From contig OZ176060.1 of the NCBI GenBank assembly GCA_964247055.1, positions 1 to 64,000 of the forward strand: a stretch of 64,000 bases of DNA. The letters are read 5' to 3'. This DNA comes from Paragordius varius. Taxonomy: Eukaryota > Nematomorpha. The notes beneath the pieces are model-generated. The model had not been told where the DNA came from, ran no database searches, and was given only the letters and a program-made list of their open reading frames with translations. Every line of letters begins with the position of its first letter. The first letter of the stretch is position 1. The position numbers and the translations under genes are program-made. Shown here one piece after another: positions 10,222 to 24,791 of this stretch.

Positions 10222-13129
10222 TTGATACTTGCTCGTCGCATTATTGATTATTTGGTTATTTCCGTAAATAATGCAATGTTTAACACAATGAATTTAATAA
10301 AAAACGTTTTAATTTGGTTTATGATTCTTATTTGATTGTTGGGTCTATATGCAGGATTTTGAATATAATTTTACAACTAAAAACATTGGTCTTTTATTTG
10401 AGCTTCAATACGTATTCATCCTAAATTGATACTTGCTCGTCGCATTATTGATTATTTGGTTATATTTTGGATTTAACAATCTACCGTAAATAAAGCAATG
10501 TACAATGAATTTAATAAAATACGTTTTAATTTGGTTTATGATTCTTATTTGATTGTTGGGTCTATATGCAGGATTTTGAATATAATTTTACAACTAAAAA
10601 GATTGGTCTTTTATTTGAGCTTCAATACGTATTCATCCTAAATTGATACTTGCTCGTCGCATTATTGATTATTTGGTTATTTCCGTAAATAATGCAATGT
10701 TTAACACAATGAATTTAATAAAAAACGTTTTAATTTGGTTTATGATTCTTATTTGATTGTTGGGTCTATATGCAGGATTTTGAATATAATTTTACAACTA
10801 AAAACATTGGTCTTTTATTTGAGCTTCAATACGTATTCATCCTAAATTGATACTTGCTCGTCGCATTATTGATTATTTGGTTATATTTTGGATTCAACAA
10901 TCTACCGTAAATAATGCAATGTACAATGAATTTAATAAAATACGTTTTAATTTGGTTTATGATTCTTATTTGATTGTTGGGTCTATATGCAGGATTTTGA
11001 ATATAATTTTACAACTAAAAACATTGGTCTTTTATTTGAGCTTCAATACGTATTCATCCTAAATTGATACTTGCTCGTCGCATTATTGATTATTTGGTTA
11101 TTTCCGTAAATAATGCAATGTTTAACACAATGAATTTAATAAAAAACGTTTTAATTTGGTTTATGATTCTTATTTGATTGTTGGGTCTATATGCAGGATT
11201 TTGAATATAAGTTTACAACTGAAAACATTGGTCTTTTATTTGAGCTTCAATACGTATTCATCCTAAATTGATACTTGCTCGTCGCATTATTGATTATTTG
11301 GTTATATTTTGGATTCAACAATCTACCGTAAATAATGCAATGTACAATGAATTTAATAAAATACGTTTTAATTTGGTTTATGATTCTTATTTGATTGTTG
11401 GGTCTATATGCAGGATTTTGAATATAATTTTACAACTAAAAAGATTGGTCTTTTATTTGAGCTTCAATACGTATTCATCCTAAATTGATACTTGCTCGTC
11501 GCATTATTGATTATTTGGTTATTTCCGTAAATAATGCAATGTTTAACACAATGAATTTAATAAAATACGTTTTAATTTGGTTTATGATTCTTATTTGATT
11601 GTTGGGTCTATATGCAGGATTTTGAATATAATTTTACAACTAAAAAGATTGGTCTTTTATTTGAGCTTCAATACGTATTCATCCTAAATTGATACTTGCT
11701 CGTCGCATTATTGATTATTTGGTTATTTCCGTAAATAATGCAATGTTTAACACAATGAATTTAATAAAATACGTTTTAATTTGGTTTATGATTCTTATTT
11801 GATTGTTGGGTCTATATGCAGGATTTTGAATATAATTTTACAACTAAAAAGATTGGTCTTTTATTTGAGCGTCAATACGTATTCATCCTAAATTGATACT
11901 TGCTCGTCGCATTATTGATTATTTGGTTATTTCCGTAAATAATGCAATGTTTAACACAATGAATTTAATAAAATACGTTTTAATTTGGTTTATGATTCTT
12001 ATTTGATTGTTGGGTCTATATGCAGGATTTTGAATATAATTTTACAACTAAAAAGATTGGTCTTTTATTTGAGCTTCAATACGTATTCATCCTAAATTGA
12101 TACTTGCTCGTCGCATTATTGATTATTTGGTTATTTCCGTAAATAATGCAATGTTTAACACAATGAATTTAATAAAATACGTTTTAATTTGGTTTATGAT
12201 TCTTATTTGATTGTTGGGTCTATATGCAGGATTTTGAATATAATTTTACAACAAAAAACATTGGTCTTTTATTTGAGCTTCAATACGTATTCATCCTAAA
12301 TTGATACTTGCTCGTCGCATTATTGATTATTTGGTTATTTCCGTAAATAATGCAATGTTTAACACAATGAATTTAATAAAATACGTTTTAATTTGGTTTA
12401 TGATTCTTATTTGATTGTTGGGTCTATATGCAGGATTTTGAATATAATTTTACAACTAAAAAGATTGGTCTTTTATTTGAGCTTCAATACGTATTCATCC
12501 TAAATTGATACTTGCTCGTCGCATTATTGATTATTTGGTTATTTCCGTAAATAATGCAATGTTTAACACAATGAATTTAATAAAAAACGTTTTAATTTGG
12601 TTTATGATTCTTATTTGATTGTTGGGTCTATATGCAGGATTTTGAATATAATTTTACAACTAAAAACATTGGTCTTTTATTTGAGCTTCAATACGTATTC
12701 ATCCTAAATTGATACTTGCTCGTCGCATTATTGATTATTTGGTTATATTTTGGATTCAACAATCTACCGTAAATAATGCAATGTACAATGAATTTAATAA
12801 AATACGTTTTAATTTGGTTTATGATTCTTATTTGATTGTTGGGTCTATATGCAGGATTTTGAATATAATTTTACAACTAAAAACATTGGTCTTTTATTTG
12901 AGCTTCAATACGTATTCATCCTAAATTGATACTTGCTCGTCGCATTATTGATTATTTGGTTATTTCCGTAAATAATGCAATGTTTAACACAATGAATTTA
13001 ATAAAAAACGTTTTAATTTGGTTTATGATTCTTATTTGATTGTTGGGTCTATATGCAGGATTTTGAATATAATTTTACAACTAAAAACATTGGTCTTTTA
13101 TTTGAGCTTCAATACGTATTCATCCTAAA

Positions 13130-13478
13130 TTGATACTTGCTCGTCGCATTATTGATTATTTGGTTATATTTTGGATTGAACAATCTACCGTAAGTAATGC
13201 AATGTTTAACACAATGAATTTAATAAAATACGTTTAAATTTGGTTAATGATTCTTATTTGATTGTTAGGTCTATATGCAGGATTTTGAATATTGGTTATA
13301 TTTTGGATTCAACAATCTACCGTAAATAATGCAATGTACAATGAATTTAATAAAATACGTTTTAATTTGGTTTATGATTCTTATTTGATTGTAGGGTCTA
13401 TATGCAGGATTTTGAATATAATTTTACAACTAAAAACATTGGTCTTTTATTTGAGCTTCAATACGTATTCATCCTAAA
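13130..13478 (+). repeat. Type D chimeric double monomer, copy 4
   Basis: Joint at 13291/13292, 3257 bp after copy 3. Position 13393 reads A (GTAGGGTC), whereas the corresponding base 20758 in the duplicate copy is T (GTTGGGTC). Confidence 0.9.
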
Positions 13479-14931
13479 TTGATACTTGCTCGTCGCATTA
13501 TTGATTATTTGGTTATATTTTGGATTTAACAATCTACCGTAAATAAAGCAATGTACAATGAATTTAATAAAATACGTTTTAATTTGGTTTATGATTCTTA
13601 TTTGATTGTTGGGTCTATATGCAGGATTTTGAATATAATTTTACAACTAAAAAGATTGGTCTTTTATTTGAGCTTCAATACGTATTCATCCTAAATTGAT
13701 ACTTGCTCGTCGCATTATTGATTATTTGGTTATTTCCGTAAATAATGCAATGTTTAACACAATGAATTTAATAAAAAACGTTTTAATTTGGTTTATGATT
13801 CTTATTTGATTGTTGGGTCTATATGCAGGATTTTGAATATAATTTTACAACTAAAAACATTGGTCTTTTATTTGAGCTTCAATACGTATTCATCCTAAAT
13901 TGATACTTGCTCGTCGCATTATTGATTATTTGGTTATATTTTGGATTCAACAATCTACCGTAAATAATGCAATGTACAATGAATTTAATAAAATACGTTT
14001 TAATTTGGTTTATGATTCTTATTTGATTGTTGGGTCTATATGCAGGATTTTGAATATAATTTTACAACTAAAAACATTGGTCTTTTATTTGAGCTTCAAT
14101 ACGTATTCATCCTAAATTGATACTTGCTCGTCGCATTATTGATTATTTGGTTATTTCCGTAAATAATGCAATGTTTAACACAATGAATTTAATAAAAAAC
14201 GTTTTAATTTGGTTTATGATTCTTATTTGATTGTTGGGTCTATATGCAGGATTTTGAATATAATTTTACAACTAAAAACATTGGTCTTTTATTTGAGCTT
14301 CAATACGTATTCATCCTAAATTGATACTTGCTCGTTATTGATTATTTGGTTATATTTTGGATTCAACAATCTACCGTAAATAATGCAATGTACAATGAAT
14401 TTAATAAAATACGTTTTAATTTGGTTTATGATTCTTATTTGATTGTTGGTATATGCAGGATTTTGAATATAATTTTACAACTAAAAACATTGGTCTTTTA
14501 TTTGAGCTTCAATACGTATTCATCCTAAATTGATACTTGCTCGTCGCATTATTGATTATTTGGTTATTTCCGTAAATAATGCAATGTTTAACACAATGAA
14601 TTTAATAAAATACGTTTTAATTTGGTTTATGATTCTTATTTGATTGTTGGGTCTATATGCAGGATTTTGAATATAATTTTACAACAAAAAACATTGGTCT
14701 TTTATTTGAACGTCTATTCATCCTAAATTGATACTTGCTCGTCGCATTATTGATTATTTGGTTATTTCCGTAAATAATGCAATGTTTAACACAATGAATT
14801 TAATAAAATACGTTTTAATTTGGTTTATGATTCTTATTTGATTGTTGGGTCTATATGCAGGATTTTGAATATAATTTTACAACTAAAAAGATTGGTCTTT
14901 TATTTGAGCTTCAATACGTATTCATCCTAAA

Positions 14932-16599
14932 TTGATACTTGCTCGTCGCATTATTGATTATTTGGTTATTTCCGTAAATAATGCAATGTTTAACACAATG
15001 AATTTAATAAAAAACGTTTTAATTTGGTTTATGATTCTTATTTGATTGTTGGGTCTATATGCAGGATTTTGAATATAATTTTACAACTAAAAACATTGGT
15101 CTTTTATTTGAGCTTCAATACGTATTCATCCTAAATTGATACTTGCTCGTCGCATTATTGATTATTTGGTTATATTTTGGATTCAACAATCTACCGTAAA
15201 TAATGCAATGTACAATGAATTTAATAAAATACGTTTTAATTTGGTTTATGATTCTTATTTGATTGTTGGGTCTATATGCAGGATTTTGAATATAATTTTA
15301 CAACTAAAAACATTGGTCTTTTATTTGAGCTTCAATACGTATTCATCCTAAATTGATACTTGCTCGTCGCATTATTGATTATTTGGTTATTTCCGTAAAT
15401 AATGCAATGTTTAACACAATGAATTTAATAAAAAACGTTTTAATTTGGTTTATGATTCTTATTTGATTGTTGGGTCTATATGCAGGATTTTGAATATAAT
15501 TTTACAACTAAAAACATTGGTCTTTTATTTGAGCTTCAATACGTATTCATCCTAAATTGATACTTGCTCGTCGCATTATTGATTATTTGGTTATATTTTG
15601 GATTCAACAATCTACCGTAAATAATGCAATGTACAATGAATTTAATAAAATACGTTTTAATTTGGTTTATGATTCTTATTTGATTGTTGGTATATGCAGG
15701 ATTTTGAATATAATTTTACAACTAAAAACATTGGTCTTTTATTTGAGCTTCAATACGTATTCATCCTAAATTGATACTTGCTCGTCGCATTATTGATTAT
15801 TTGGTTATATTTTGGATTCAACAATCTACCGTAAATAATGCAATGTACAATGAATTTAATAAAATACGTTTTAATTTGGTTTATGATTCTTATTTGATTG
15901 TTGGGTCTATATGCAGGATTTTGAATATAATTTTACAACTAAAAAGATTGGTCTTTTATTTGAGCTTCAATACGTATTCATCCTAAATTGATACTTGCTC
16001 GTCGCATTATTGATTATTTGGTTATTTCCGTAAATAATGCAATGTTTAACACAATGAATTTAATAAAATACGTTTTAATTTGGTTTATGATTCTTATTTG
16101 ATTGTTGGGTCTATATGCAGGATTTTGAATATAATTTTACAACTAAAAAGATTTGTCTTTTATTTGAGCTTCAATACGTATTCATCCTAAATTGATACTT
16201 GCTCGTCGCATTATTGATTATTTGGTTATTTCCGTAAATAATGCAATGTTTAACACAATGAATTTAATAAAATACGTTTTAATTTGGTTTATGATTCTTA
16301 TTTGATTGTTGGGTCTATATGCAGGATTTTGAATATAATTTTACAACAAAAAACATTGGTCTTTTATTTGAGCTTCAATACGTATTCATCCTAAATTGAT
16401 ACTTGCTCGTCGCATTATTGATTATTTGGTTATTTCCGTAAATAATGCAATGTTTAACACAATGAATTTAATAAAATACGTTTTAATTTGGTTTATGATT
16501 CTTATTTGATTGTTGGGTCTATATGCAGGATTTTGAATATAATTTTACAACTAAAAAGATTGGTCTTTTATTTGAGCTTCAATACGTATTCATCCTAAA
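14932..16599 (+). repeat. 8-monomer higher-order unit (1668 bp), copy 1
   Basis: Monomer order is B-A-B-A'-A-B-B-B (204, 217, 204, 214, 217, 204, 204, 204). The seventh unit has the ACAACAAAAAAC sub-variant. A private change (AGATTTGTC) is seen near 16151. A tail of the same order, B-A'-A-B-B-B, is also seen at 5382-6628. Confidence 0.85.
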
Positions 16600-17237
16600 T
16601 TGATACTTGCTCGTCGCATTATTGATTATTTGGTTATATTTTGGATTCAACAATCTACCGTAAATAATGCAATGTACAATGAATTTAATAAAATACGTTT
16701 TAATTTGGTTTATGATTCTTATTTGATTGTTGGGTCTATATGCAGGATTTTGAATATAATTTTACAACTAAAAACATTGGTCTTTTATTTGAGCTTCAAT
16801 ACGTATTCATCCTAAATTGATACTTGCTCGTCGCATTATTGATTATTTGGTTATATTTTGGATTCAACAATCTACCGTAAATAATGCAATGTACAATGAA
16901 TTTAATAAAATACGTTTTAATTTGGTTTATGATTCTTATTTGATTGTTGGGTCTATATGCAGGATTTTGAATATAATTTTACAACTAAAAACATTGGTCT
17001 TTTATTTGAGCTTCAATACGTATTCATCCTAAATTGATACTTGCTCGTCGCATTATTGATTATTTGGTTATTTCCGTAAATAATGCAATGTTTAACACAA
17101 TGAATTTAATAAAAAACGTTTTAATTTGGTTTATGATTCTTATTTGATTGTTGGGTCTATATGCAGGATTTTGAATATAATTTTACAACTAAAAACATTG
17201 GTCTTTTATTTGAGCTTCAATACGTATTCATCCTAAA

Positions 17238-17586
17238 TTGATACTTGCTCGTCGCATTATTGATTATTTGGTTATATTTTGGATTGAACAATCTACCGTA
17301 AGTAATGCAATGTTTAACACAATGAATTTAATAAAATACGTTTAAATTTGGTTAATGATTCTTATTTGATTGTTAGGTCTATATGCAGGATTTTGAATAT
17401 TGGTTATATTTTGGATTCAACAATCTACCGTAAATAATGCAATGTACAATGAATTTAATAAAATACGTTTTAATTTGGTTTATGATTCTTATTTGATTGT
17501 TGGGTCTATATGCAGGATTTTGAATATAATTTTACAACTAAAAACATTGGTCTTTTATTTGAGCTTCAATACGTATTCATCCTAAA
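17238..17586 (+). repeat. Type D chimeric double monomer, copy 5
   Basis: Joint at 17399/17400, exactly 7365 bp after copy 3 and in the same monomer context, as part of the second copy of the 5.7-kb block. Confidence 0.9.
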
Positions 17587-20494
17587 TTGATACTTGCTCG
17601 TCGCATTATTGATTATTTGGTTATTTCCGTAAATAATGCAATGTTTAACACAATGAATTTAATAAAAAACGTTTTAATTTGGTTTATGATTCTTATTTGA
17701 TTGTTGGGTCTATATGCAGGATTTTGAATATAATTTTACAACTAAAAACATTGGTCTTTTATTTGAGCTTCAATACGTATTCATCCTAAATTGATACTTG
17801 CTCGTCGCATTATTGATTATTTGGTTATATTTTGGATTTAACAATCTACCGTAAATAAAGCAATGTACAATGAATTTAATAAAATACGTTTTAATTTGGT
17901 TTATGATTCTTATTTGATTGTTGGGTCTATATGCAGGATTTTGAATATAATTTTACAACTAAAAAGATTGGTCTTTTATTTGAGCTTCAATACGTATTCA
18001 TCCTAAATTGATACTTGCTCGTCGCATTATTGATTATTTGGTTATTTCCGTAAATAATGCAATGTTTAACACAATGAATTTAATAAAAAACGTTTTAATT
18101 TGGTTTATGATTCTTATTTGATTGTTGGGTCTATATGCAGGATTTTGAATATAATTTTACAACTAAAAACATTGGTCTTTTATTTGAGCTTCAATACGTA
18201 TTCATCCTAAATTGATACTTGCTCGTCGCATTATTGATTATTTGGTTATATTTTGGATTCAACAATCTACCGTAAATAATGCAATGTACAATGAATTTAA
18301 TAAAATACGTTTTAATTTGGTTTATGATTCTTATTTGATTGTTGGGTCTATATGCAGGATTTTGAATATAATTTTACAACTAAAAACATTGGTCTTTTAT
18401 TTGAGCTTCAATACGTATTCATCCTAAATTGATACTTGCTCGTCGCATTATTGATTATTTGGTTATTTCCGTAAATAATGCAATGTTTAACACAATGAAT
18501 TTAATAAAAAACGTTTTAATTTGGTTTATGATTCTTATTTGATTGTTGGGTCTATATGCAGGATTTTGAATATAAGTTTACAACTGAAAACATTGGTCTT
18601 TTATTTGAGCTTCAATACGTATTCATCCTAAATTGATACTTGCTCGTCGCATTATTGATTATTTGGTTATATTTTGGATTCAACAATCTACCGTAAATAA
18701 TGCAATGTACAATGAATTTAATAAAATACGTTTTAATTTGGTTTATGATTCTTATTTGATTGTTGGGTCTATATGCAGGATTTTGAATATAATTTTACAA
18801 CTAAAAAGATTGGTCTTTTATTTGAGCTTCAATACGTATTCATCCTAAATTGATACTTGCTCGTCGCATTATTGATTATTTGGTTATTTCCGTAAATAAT
18901 GCAATGTTTAACACAATGAATTTAATAAAATACGTTTTAATTTGGTTTATGATTCTTATTTGATTGTTGGGTCTATATGCAGGATTTTGAATATAATTTT
19001 ACAACTAAAAAGATTGGTCTTTTATTTGAGCTTCAATACGTATTCATCCTAAATTGATACTTGCTCGTCGCATTATTGATTATTTGGTTATTTCCGTAAA
19101 TAATGCAATGTTTAACACAATGAATTTAATAAAATACGTTTTAATTTGGTTTATGATTCTTATTTGATTGTTGGGTCTATATGCAGGATTTTGAATATAA
19201 TTTTACAACTAAAAAGATTGGTCTTTTATTTGAGCGTCAATACGTATTCATCCTAAATTGATACTTGCTCGTCGCATTATTGATTATTTGGTTATTTCCG
19301 TAAATAATGCAATGTTTAACACAATGAATTTAATAAAATACGTTTTAATTTGGTTTATGATTCTTATTTGATTGTTGGGTCTATATGCAGGATTTTGAAT
19401 ATAATTTTACAACTAAAAAGATTGGTCTTTTATTTGAGCTTCAATACGTATTCATCCTAAATTGATACTTGCTCGTCGCATTATTGATTATTTGGTTATT
19501 TCCGTAAATAATGCAATGTTTAACACAATGAATTTAATAAAATACGTTTTAATTTGGTTTATGATTCTTATTTGATTGTTGGGTCTATATGCAGGATTTT
19601 GAATATAATTTTACAACAAAAAACATTGGTCTTTTATTTGAGCTTCAATACGTATTCATCCTAAATTGATACTTGCTCGTCGCATTATTGATTATTTGGT
19701 TATTTCCGTAAATAATGCAATGTTTAACACAATGAATTTAATAAAATACGTTTTAATTTGGTTTATGATTCTTATTTGATTGTTGGGTCTATATGCAGGA
19801 TTTTGAATATAATTTTACAACTAAAAAGATTGGTCTTTTATTTGAGCTTCAATACGTATTCATCCTAAATTGATACTTGCTCGTCGCATTATTGATTATT
19901 TGGTTATTTCCGTAAATAATGCAATGTTTAACACAATGAATTTAATAAAAAACGTTTTAATTTGGTTTATGATTCTTATTTGATTGTTGGGTCTATATGC
20001 AGGATTTTGAATATAATTTTACAACTAAAAACATTGGTCTTTTATTTGAGCTTCAATACGTATTCATCCTAAATTGATACTTGCTCGTCGCATTATTGAT
20101 TATTTGGTTATATTTTGGATTCAACAATCTACCGTAAATAATGCAATGTACAATGAATTTAATAAAATACGTTTTAATTTGGTTTATGATTCTTATTTGA
20201 TTGTTGGGTCTATATGCAGGATTTTGAATATAATTTTACAACTAAAAACATTGGTCTTTTATTTGAGCTTCAATACGTATTCATCCTAAATTGATACTTG
20301 CTCGTCGCATTATTGATTATTTGGTTATTTCCGTAAATAATGCAATGTTTAACACAATGAATTTAATAAAAAACGTTTTAATTTGGTTTATGATTCTTAT
20401 TTGATTGTTGGGTCTATATGCAGGATTTTGAATATAATTTTACAACTAAAAACATTGGTCTTTTATTTGAGCTTCAATACGTATTCATCCTAAA

Positions 20495-20843
20495 TTGATA
20501 CTTGCTCGTCGCATTATTGATTATTTGGTTATATTTTGGATTGAACAATCTACCGTAAGTAATGCAATGTTTAACACAATGAATTTAATAAAATACGTTT
20601 AAATTTGGTTAATGATTCTTATTTGATTGTTAGGTCTATATGCAGGATTTTGAATATTGGTTATATTTTGGATTCAACAATCTACCGTAAATAATGCAAT
20701 GTACAATGAATTTAATAAAATACGTTTTAATTTGGTTTATGATTCTTATTTGATTGTTGGGTCTATATGCAGGATTTTGAATATAATTTTACAACTAAAA
20801 ACATTGGTCTTTTATTTGAGCTTCAATACGTATTCATCCTAAA
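20495..20843 (+). repeat. Type D chimeric double monomer, copy 6
   Basis: Joint at 20656/20657, exactly 7365 bp after copy 4, keeping the 3257-bp spacing to the preceding D unit. Confidence 0.9.
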
Positions 20844-22500
20844 TTGATACTTGCTCGTCGCATTATTGATTATTTGGTTATATTTTGGATTTAACAATCT
20901 ACCGTAAATAAAGCAATGTACAATGAATTTAATAAAATACGTTTTAATTTGGTTTATGATTCTTATTTGATTGTTGGGTCTATATGCAGGATTTTGAATA
21001 TAATTTTACAACTAAAAAGATTGGTCTTTTATTTGAGCTTCAATACGTATTCATCCTAAATTGATACTTGCTCGTCGCATTATTGATTATTTGGTTATTT
21101 CCGTAAATAATGCAATGTTTAACACAATGAATTTAATAAAAAACGTTTTAATTTGGTTTATGATTCTTATTTGATTGTTGGGTCTATATGCAGGATTTTG
21201 AATATAATTTTACAACTAAAAACATTGGTCTTTTATTTGAGCTTCAATACGTATTCATCCTAAATTGATACTTGCTCGTCGCATTATTGATTATTTGGTT
21301 ATATTTTGGATTCAACAATCTACCGTAAATAATGCAATGTACAATGAATTTAATAAAATACGTTTTAATTTGGTTTATGATTCTTATTTGATTGTTGGGT
21401 CTATATGCAGGATTTTGAATATAATTTTACAACTAAAAACATTGGTCTTTTATTTGAGCTTCAATACGTATTCATCCTAAATTGATACTTGCTCGTCGCA
21501 TTATTGATTATTTGGTTATTTCCGTAAATAATGCAATGTTTAACACAATGAATTTAATAAAAAACGTTTTAATTTGGTTTATGATTCTTATTTGATTGTT
21601 GGGTCTATATGCAGGATTTTGAATATAATTTTACAACTAAAAACATTGGTCTTTTATTTGAGCTTCAATACGTATTCATCCTAAATTGATACTTGCTCGT
21701 TATTGATTATTTGGTTATATTTTGGATTCAACAATCTACCGTAAATAATGCAATGTACAATGAATTTAATAAAATACGTTTTAATTTGGTTTATGATTCT
21801 TATTTGATTGTTGGTATATGCAGGATTTTGAATATAATTTTACAACTAAAAACATTGGTCTTTTATTTGAGCTTCAATACGTATTCATCCTAAATTGATA
21901 CTTGCTCGTCGCATTATTGATTATTTGGTTATTTCCGTAAATAATGCAATGTTTAACACAATGAATTTAATAAAATACGTTTTAATTTGGTTTATGATTC
22001 TTATTTGATTGTTGGGTCTATATGCAGGATTTTGAATATAATTTTACAACAAAAAACATTGGTCTTTTATTTGAACGTCTATTCATCCTAAATTGATACT
22101 TGCTCGTCGCATTATTGATTATTTGGTTATTTCCGTAAATAATGCAATGTTTAACACAATGAATTTAATAAAATACGTTTTAATTTGGTTTATGATTCTT
22201 ATTTGATTGTTGGGTCTATATGCAGGATTTTGAATATAATTTTACAACTAAAAAGATTGGTCTTTTATTTGAGCTTCAATACGTATTCATCCTAAATTGA
22301 TACTTGCTCGTCGCATTATTGATTATTTGGTTATTTCCGTAAATAATGCAATGTTTAACACAATGAATTTAATAAAAAACGTTTTAATTTGGTTTATGAT
22401 TCTTATTTGATTGTTGGGTCTATATGCAGGATTTTGAATATAATTTTACAACTAAAAACATTGGTCTTTTATTTGAGCTTCAATACGTATTCATCCTAAA

Positions 22501-22846
22501 TTGATACTTGCTCGTCGCATTATTGATTATTTGGTTATATTTTGGATTGAACAATCTACCGTAAGTAATGCAATGTTTAACACAATGAATTTAATAAAAT
22601 ACGTTTAAATTTGGTTAATGATTCTTATTTGATTGTTAGGTCTATATGCAGGATTTTGAATATTGGTTATATTTTGGATTCAACAATCTACCGTAAATAA
22701 TGCAATGTACAATGAATTTAATAAAATACGTTTTAATTTGGTTTATGATTCTTATTTGATTGTTGGTATATGCAGGATTTTGAATATAATTTTACAACTA
22801 AAAACATTGGTCTTTTATTTGAGCTTCAATACGTATTCATCCTAAA
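22501..22846 (+). repeat. Type D chimeric double monomer, copy 7 (346 bp)
   Basis: Joint at 22662/22663. The second half lacks the GTC triplet, which makes this copy 3 bp shorter than the other six. It is the last D unit in the window and marks the right limit of the 7365-bp-offset duplication. Confidence 0.9.
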
Positions 22847-24791
22847 TTGATACTTGCTCGTCGCATTATTGATTATTTGGTTATATTTTGGATTCAACAA
22901 TCTACCGTAAATAATGCAATGTACAATGAATTTAATAAAATACGTTTTAATTTGGTTTATGATTCTTATTTGATTGTTGGGTCTATATGCAGGATTTTGA
23001 ATATAATTTTACAACTAAAAAGATTGGTCTTTTATTTGAGCTTCAATACGTATTCATCCTAAATTGATACTTGCTCGTCGCATTATTGATTATTTGGTTA
23101 TTTGGATTCAACAATCTACCGTAAATAATGCAATGTACAATGAATTTAATAAAATACGTTTTAATTTGGTTTATGATTCTTATTTGATTGTTGGGTCTAT
23201 ATGCAGGATTTTGAATATAATTTTACAACTAAAAACATTGGTCTTTTATTTGAGCTTCAATACGTATTCATTCTAAATTGATACTTGCTCGTCGCATTAT
23301 TGATTATTTGGTTATATTTTGGATTTAACAATCTACCGTAAATAATGCAATGTACAATGAATTTAATAAAATACGTTTTAATTTGGTTTATGATTCTTAT
23401 TTGATTGTTGGGTCTATATGCAGGATTTTGAATATAATTTTACAACTAAAAAGATTGGTCTTTTATTTGAGCTTCAATACGTATTCATCCTAAATTGATA
23501 CTTGCTCGTCGCATTATTGATTATTTGGTTATATTTTGGATTGAACAATCTACCGTAAATAATGCAATGAACACAATGAATTTAATAAAAAACGTTTTAA
23601 TTTGGTTTATGATTCTTATTTGATTGTTGGTATATGCAGGATTTTGAATATAATTTTACAACTAAAAACATTGGTCTTTTATTTGAGCTTCAATACGTAT
23701 TCATCCGAAATTGATACTTGCTCGTCGCATTATTGATTATTTGGTTATATTTTGGATTTAACAATCTACCGTAAATAATGCAATGTACAATGAATTTAAT
23801 AAAATACGTTTTAATTTGGTTTATGATTCTTATTTGATTGTTGGGTCTATATGCAGGATTTTGAATATAATTTTACAACTAAAAAGATTGGTCTTTTATT
23901 TGAGCTTCAATACGTATTCATCCTAAATTGATACTTGCTCGTCGCATTATTGATTATTTGGTTATTTGGATTCAACAATCTACCGTAAATAATGCAATGT
24001 ACAATGAATTTAATAAAATACGTTTTAATTTGGTTTATGATTCTTATTTGATTGTTGGGTCTATATGCAGGATTTTGAATATAATTTTACAACTAAAAAC
24101 ATTGGTCTTTTATTTGAGCTTCAATACGTATTCATTCTAAATTGATACTTGCTCGTCGCATTATTGATTATTTGGTTATATTTTGGATTCAACAATCTAC
24201 CGTAAATAATGCAATGTACAATGAATTTAATAAAATACGTTTTAATTTGGTTTATGATTCTTATTTGATTGTTGGGTCTATATGCAGGATTTTGAATATA
24301 ATTTTACAACTAAAATCTTTGGTCTTTTATTTGAGCGTCAATACGTATTCATCCTAAATTGATACTTGCTCGTCGCATTATTGATTATTTGGTTATTTGG
24401 ATTCAACAATCTACCGTAAATAATGCAATGTTTAACACAATGGATTTAATAAAAAACGTTTTAATTTGGTTTATGATTCTTATTTGATTGTTGGTATATG
24501 CAGGATTTTGAATATAGTTTTACAACTAAAAAGATTGGTCTTTTATTTGAGCTTCAATACGTATTCATCCTAAATTGATACTTGCTCGTCGCATTATTGA
24601 TTATTTGGTTATATTTTGGATTTAACAATCTACCGTAAATAATGCAATGTACAATGAATTTAATAAAATACGTTTTAATTTGGTTTATGATTCTTATTTG
24701 ATTGTTGGGTCTATATGCAGGATTTTGAATATAATTTTACAACTAAAAAGATTGGTCTTTTATTTGAGCTTCAATACGTATTCATCCTAAA
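22847..24791 (+). repeat. Array zone 2: mixed A forms with GGTTATTTGGATTC
   Basis: B monomers are absent here. New forms appear: a 3-bp shorter GGTTATTTGGATTC segment, CATTCTAAATTG in place of CATCCTAAATTG (near 23272 and 24136), CATCCGAAATTG (near 23706), AATGGATTTAAT (near 24440) and AAAATCTTTGG (near 24315). The block 23928 to about 24573 corresponds to 31008 to about 31653 at an offset of 7080 bp. Confidence 0.8.

Larger units (their letters stand above)
9452..15135 (+). repeat. 5.7-kb higher-order block, copy 1
   Basis: Every marker checked in this block recurs 7365 bp further right: D units at 9873 and 13130, GTTTACAACTGAAAAC near 11211, GAGCGTCAATACG near 11868, a 5-bp loss (CTCGTTATTG) near 14332 and GAACGTCTATTC near 14708. 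The one difference found is at 13393. Both edges lie within monomers, so the exact limits are uncertain by up to about 100 bp. Confidence 0.85.
16817..22500 (+). repeat. 5.7-kb higher-order block, copy 2
   Basis: This is the counterpart of the 9452 block at an offset of 7365 bp, with the same order of about 26 monomers and the same rare markers (near 18576, 19233, 21697 and 22073). The 1.7 kb between the copies (15136-16816) is made of ordinary A, A' and B monomers. Copying errors in assembly should be considered because the block is shorter than many long reads but almost identical to its partner. Confidence 0.85.
3600..22846 (+). repeat. Array zone 1: A, A', B and D monomers
   Basis: This telomere-proximal zone is mostly runs of 204-bp B monomers punctuated by A units and the seven D chimeras. 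Linked markers recur in fixed order: AATAAAGCAATG (5165, 7182, about 10430, 13479, 17794, 20844), AAGTTTACAACTGAAAAC (near 7545, 11211, 18576) and GAACGTCTATTC (near 14708 and 22073). E, F and the 12-bp deletion joint are absent here. Confidence 0.85.
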
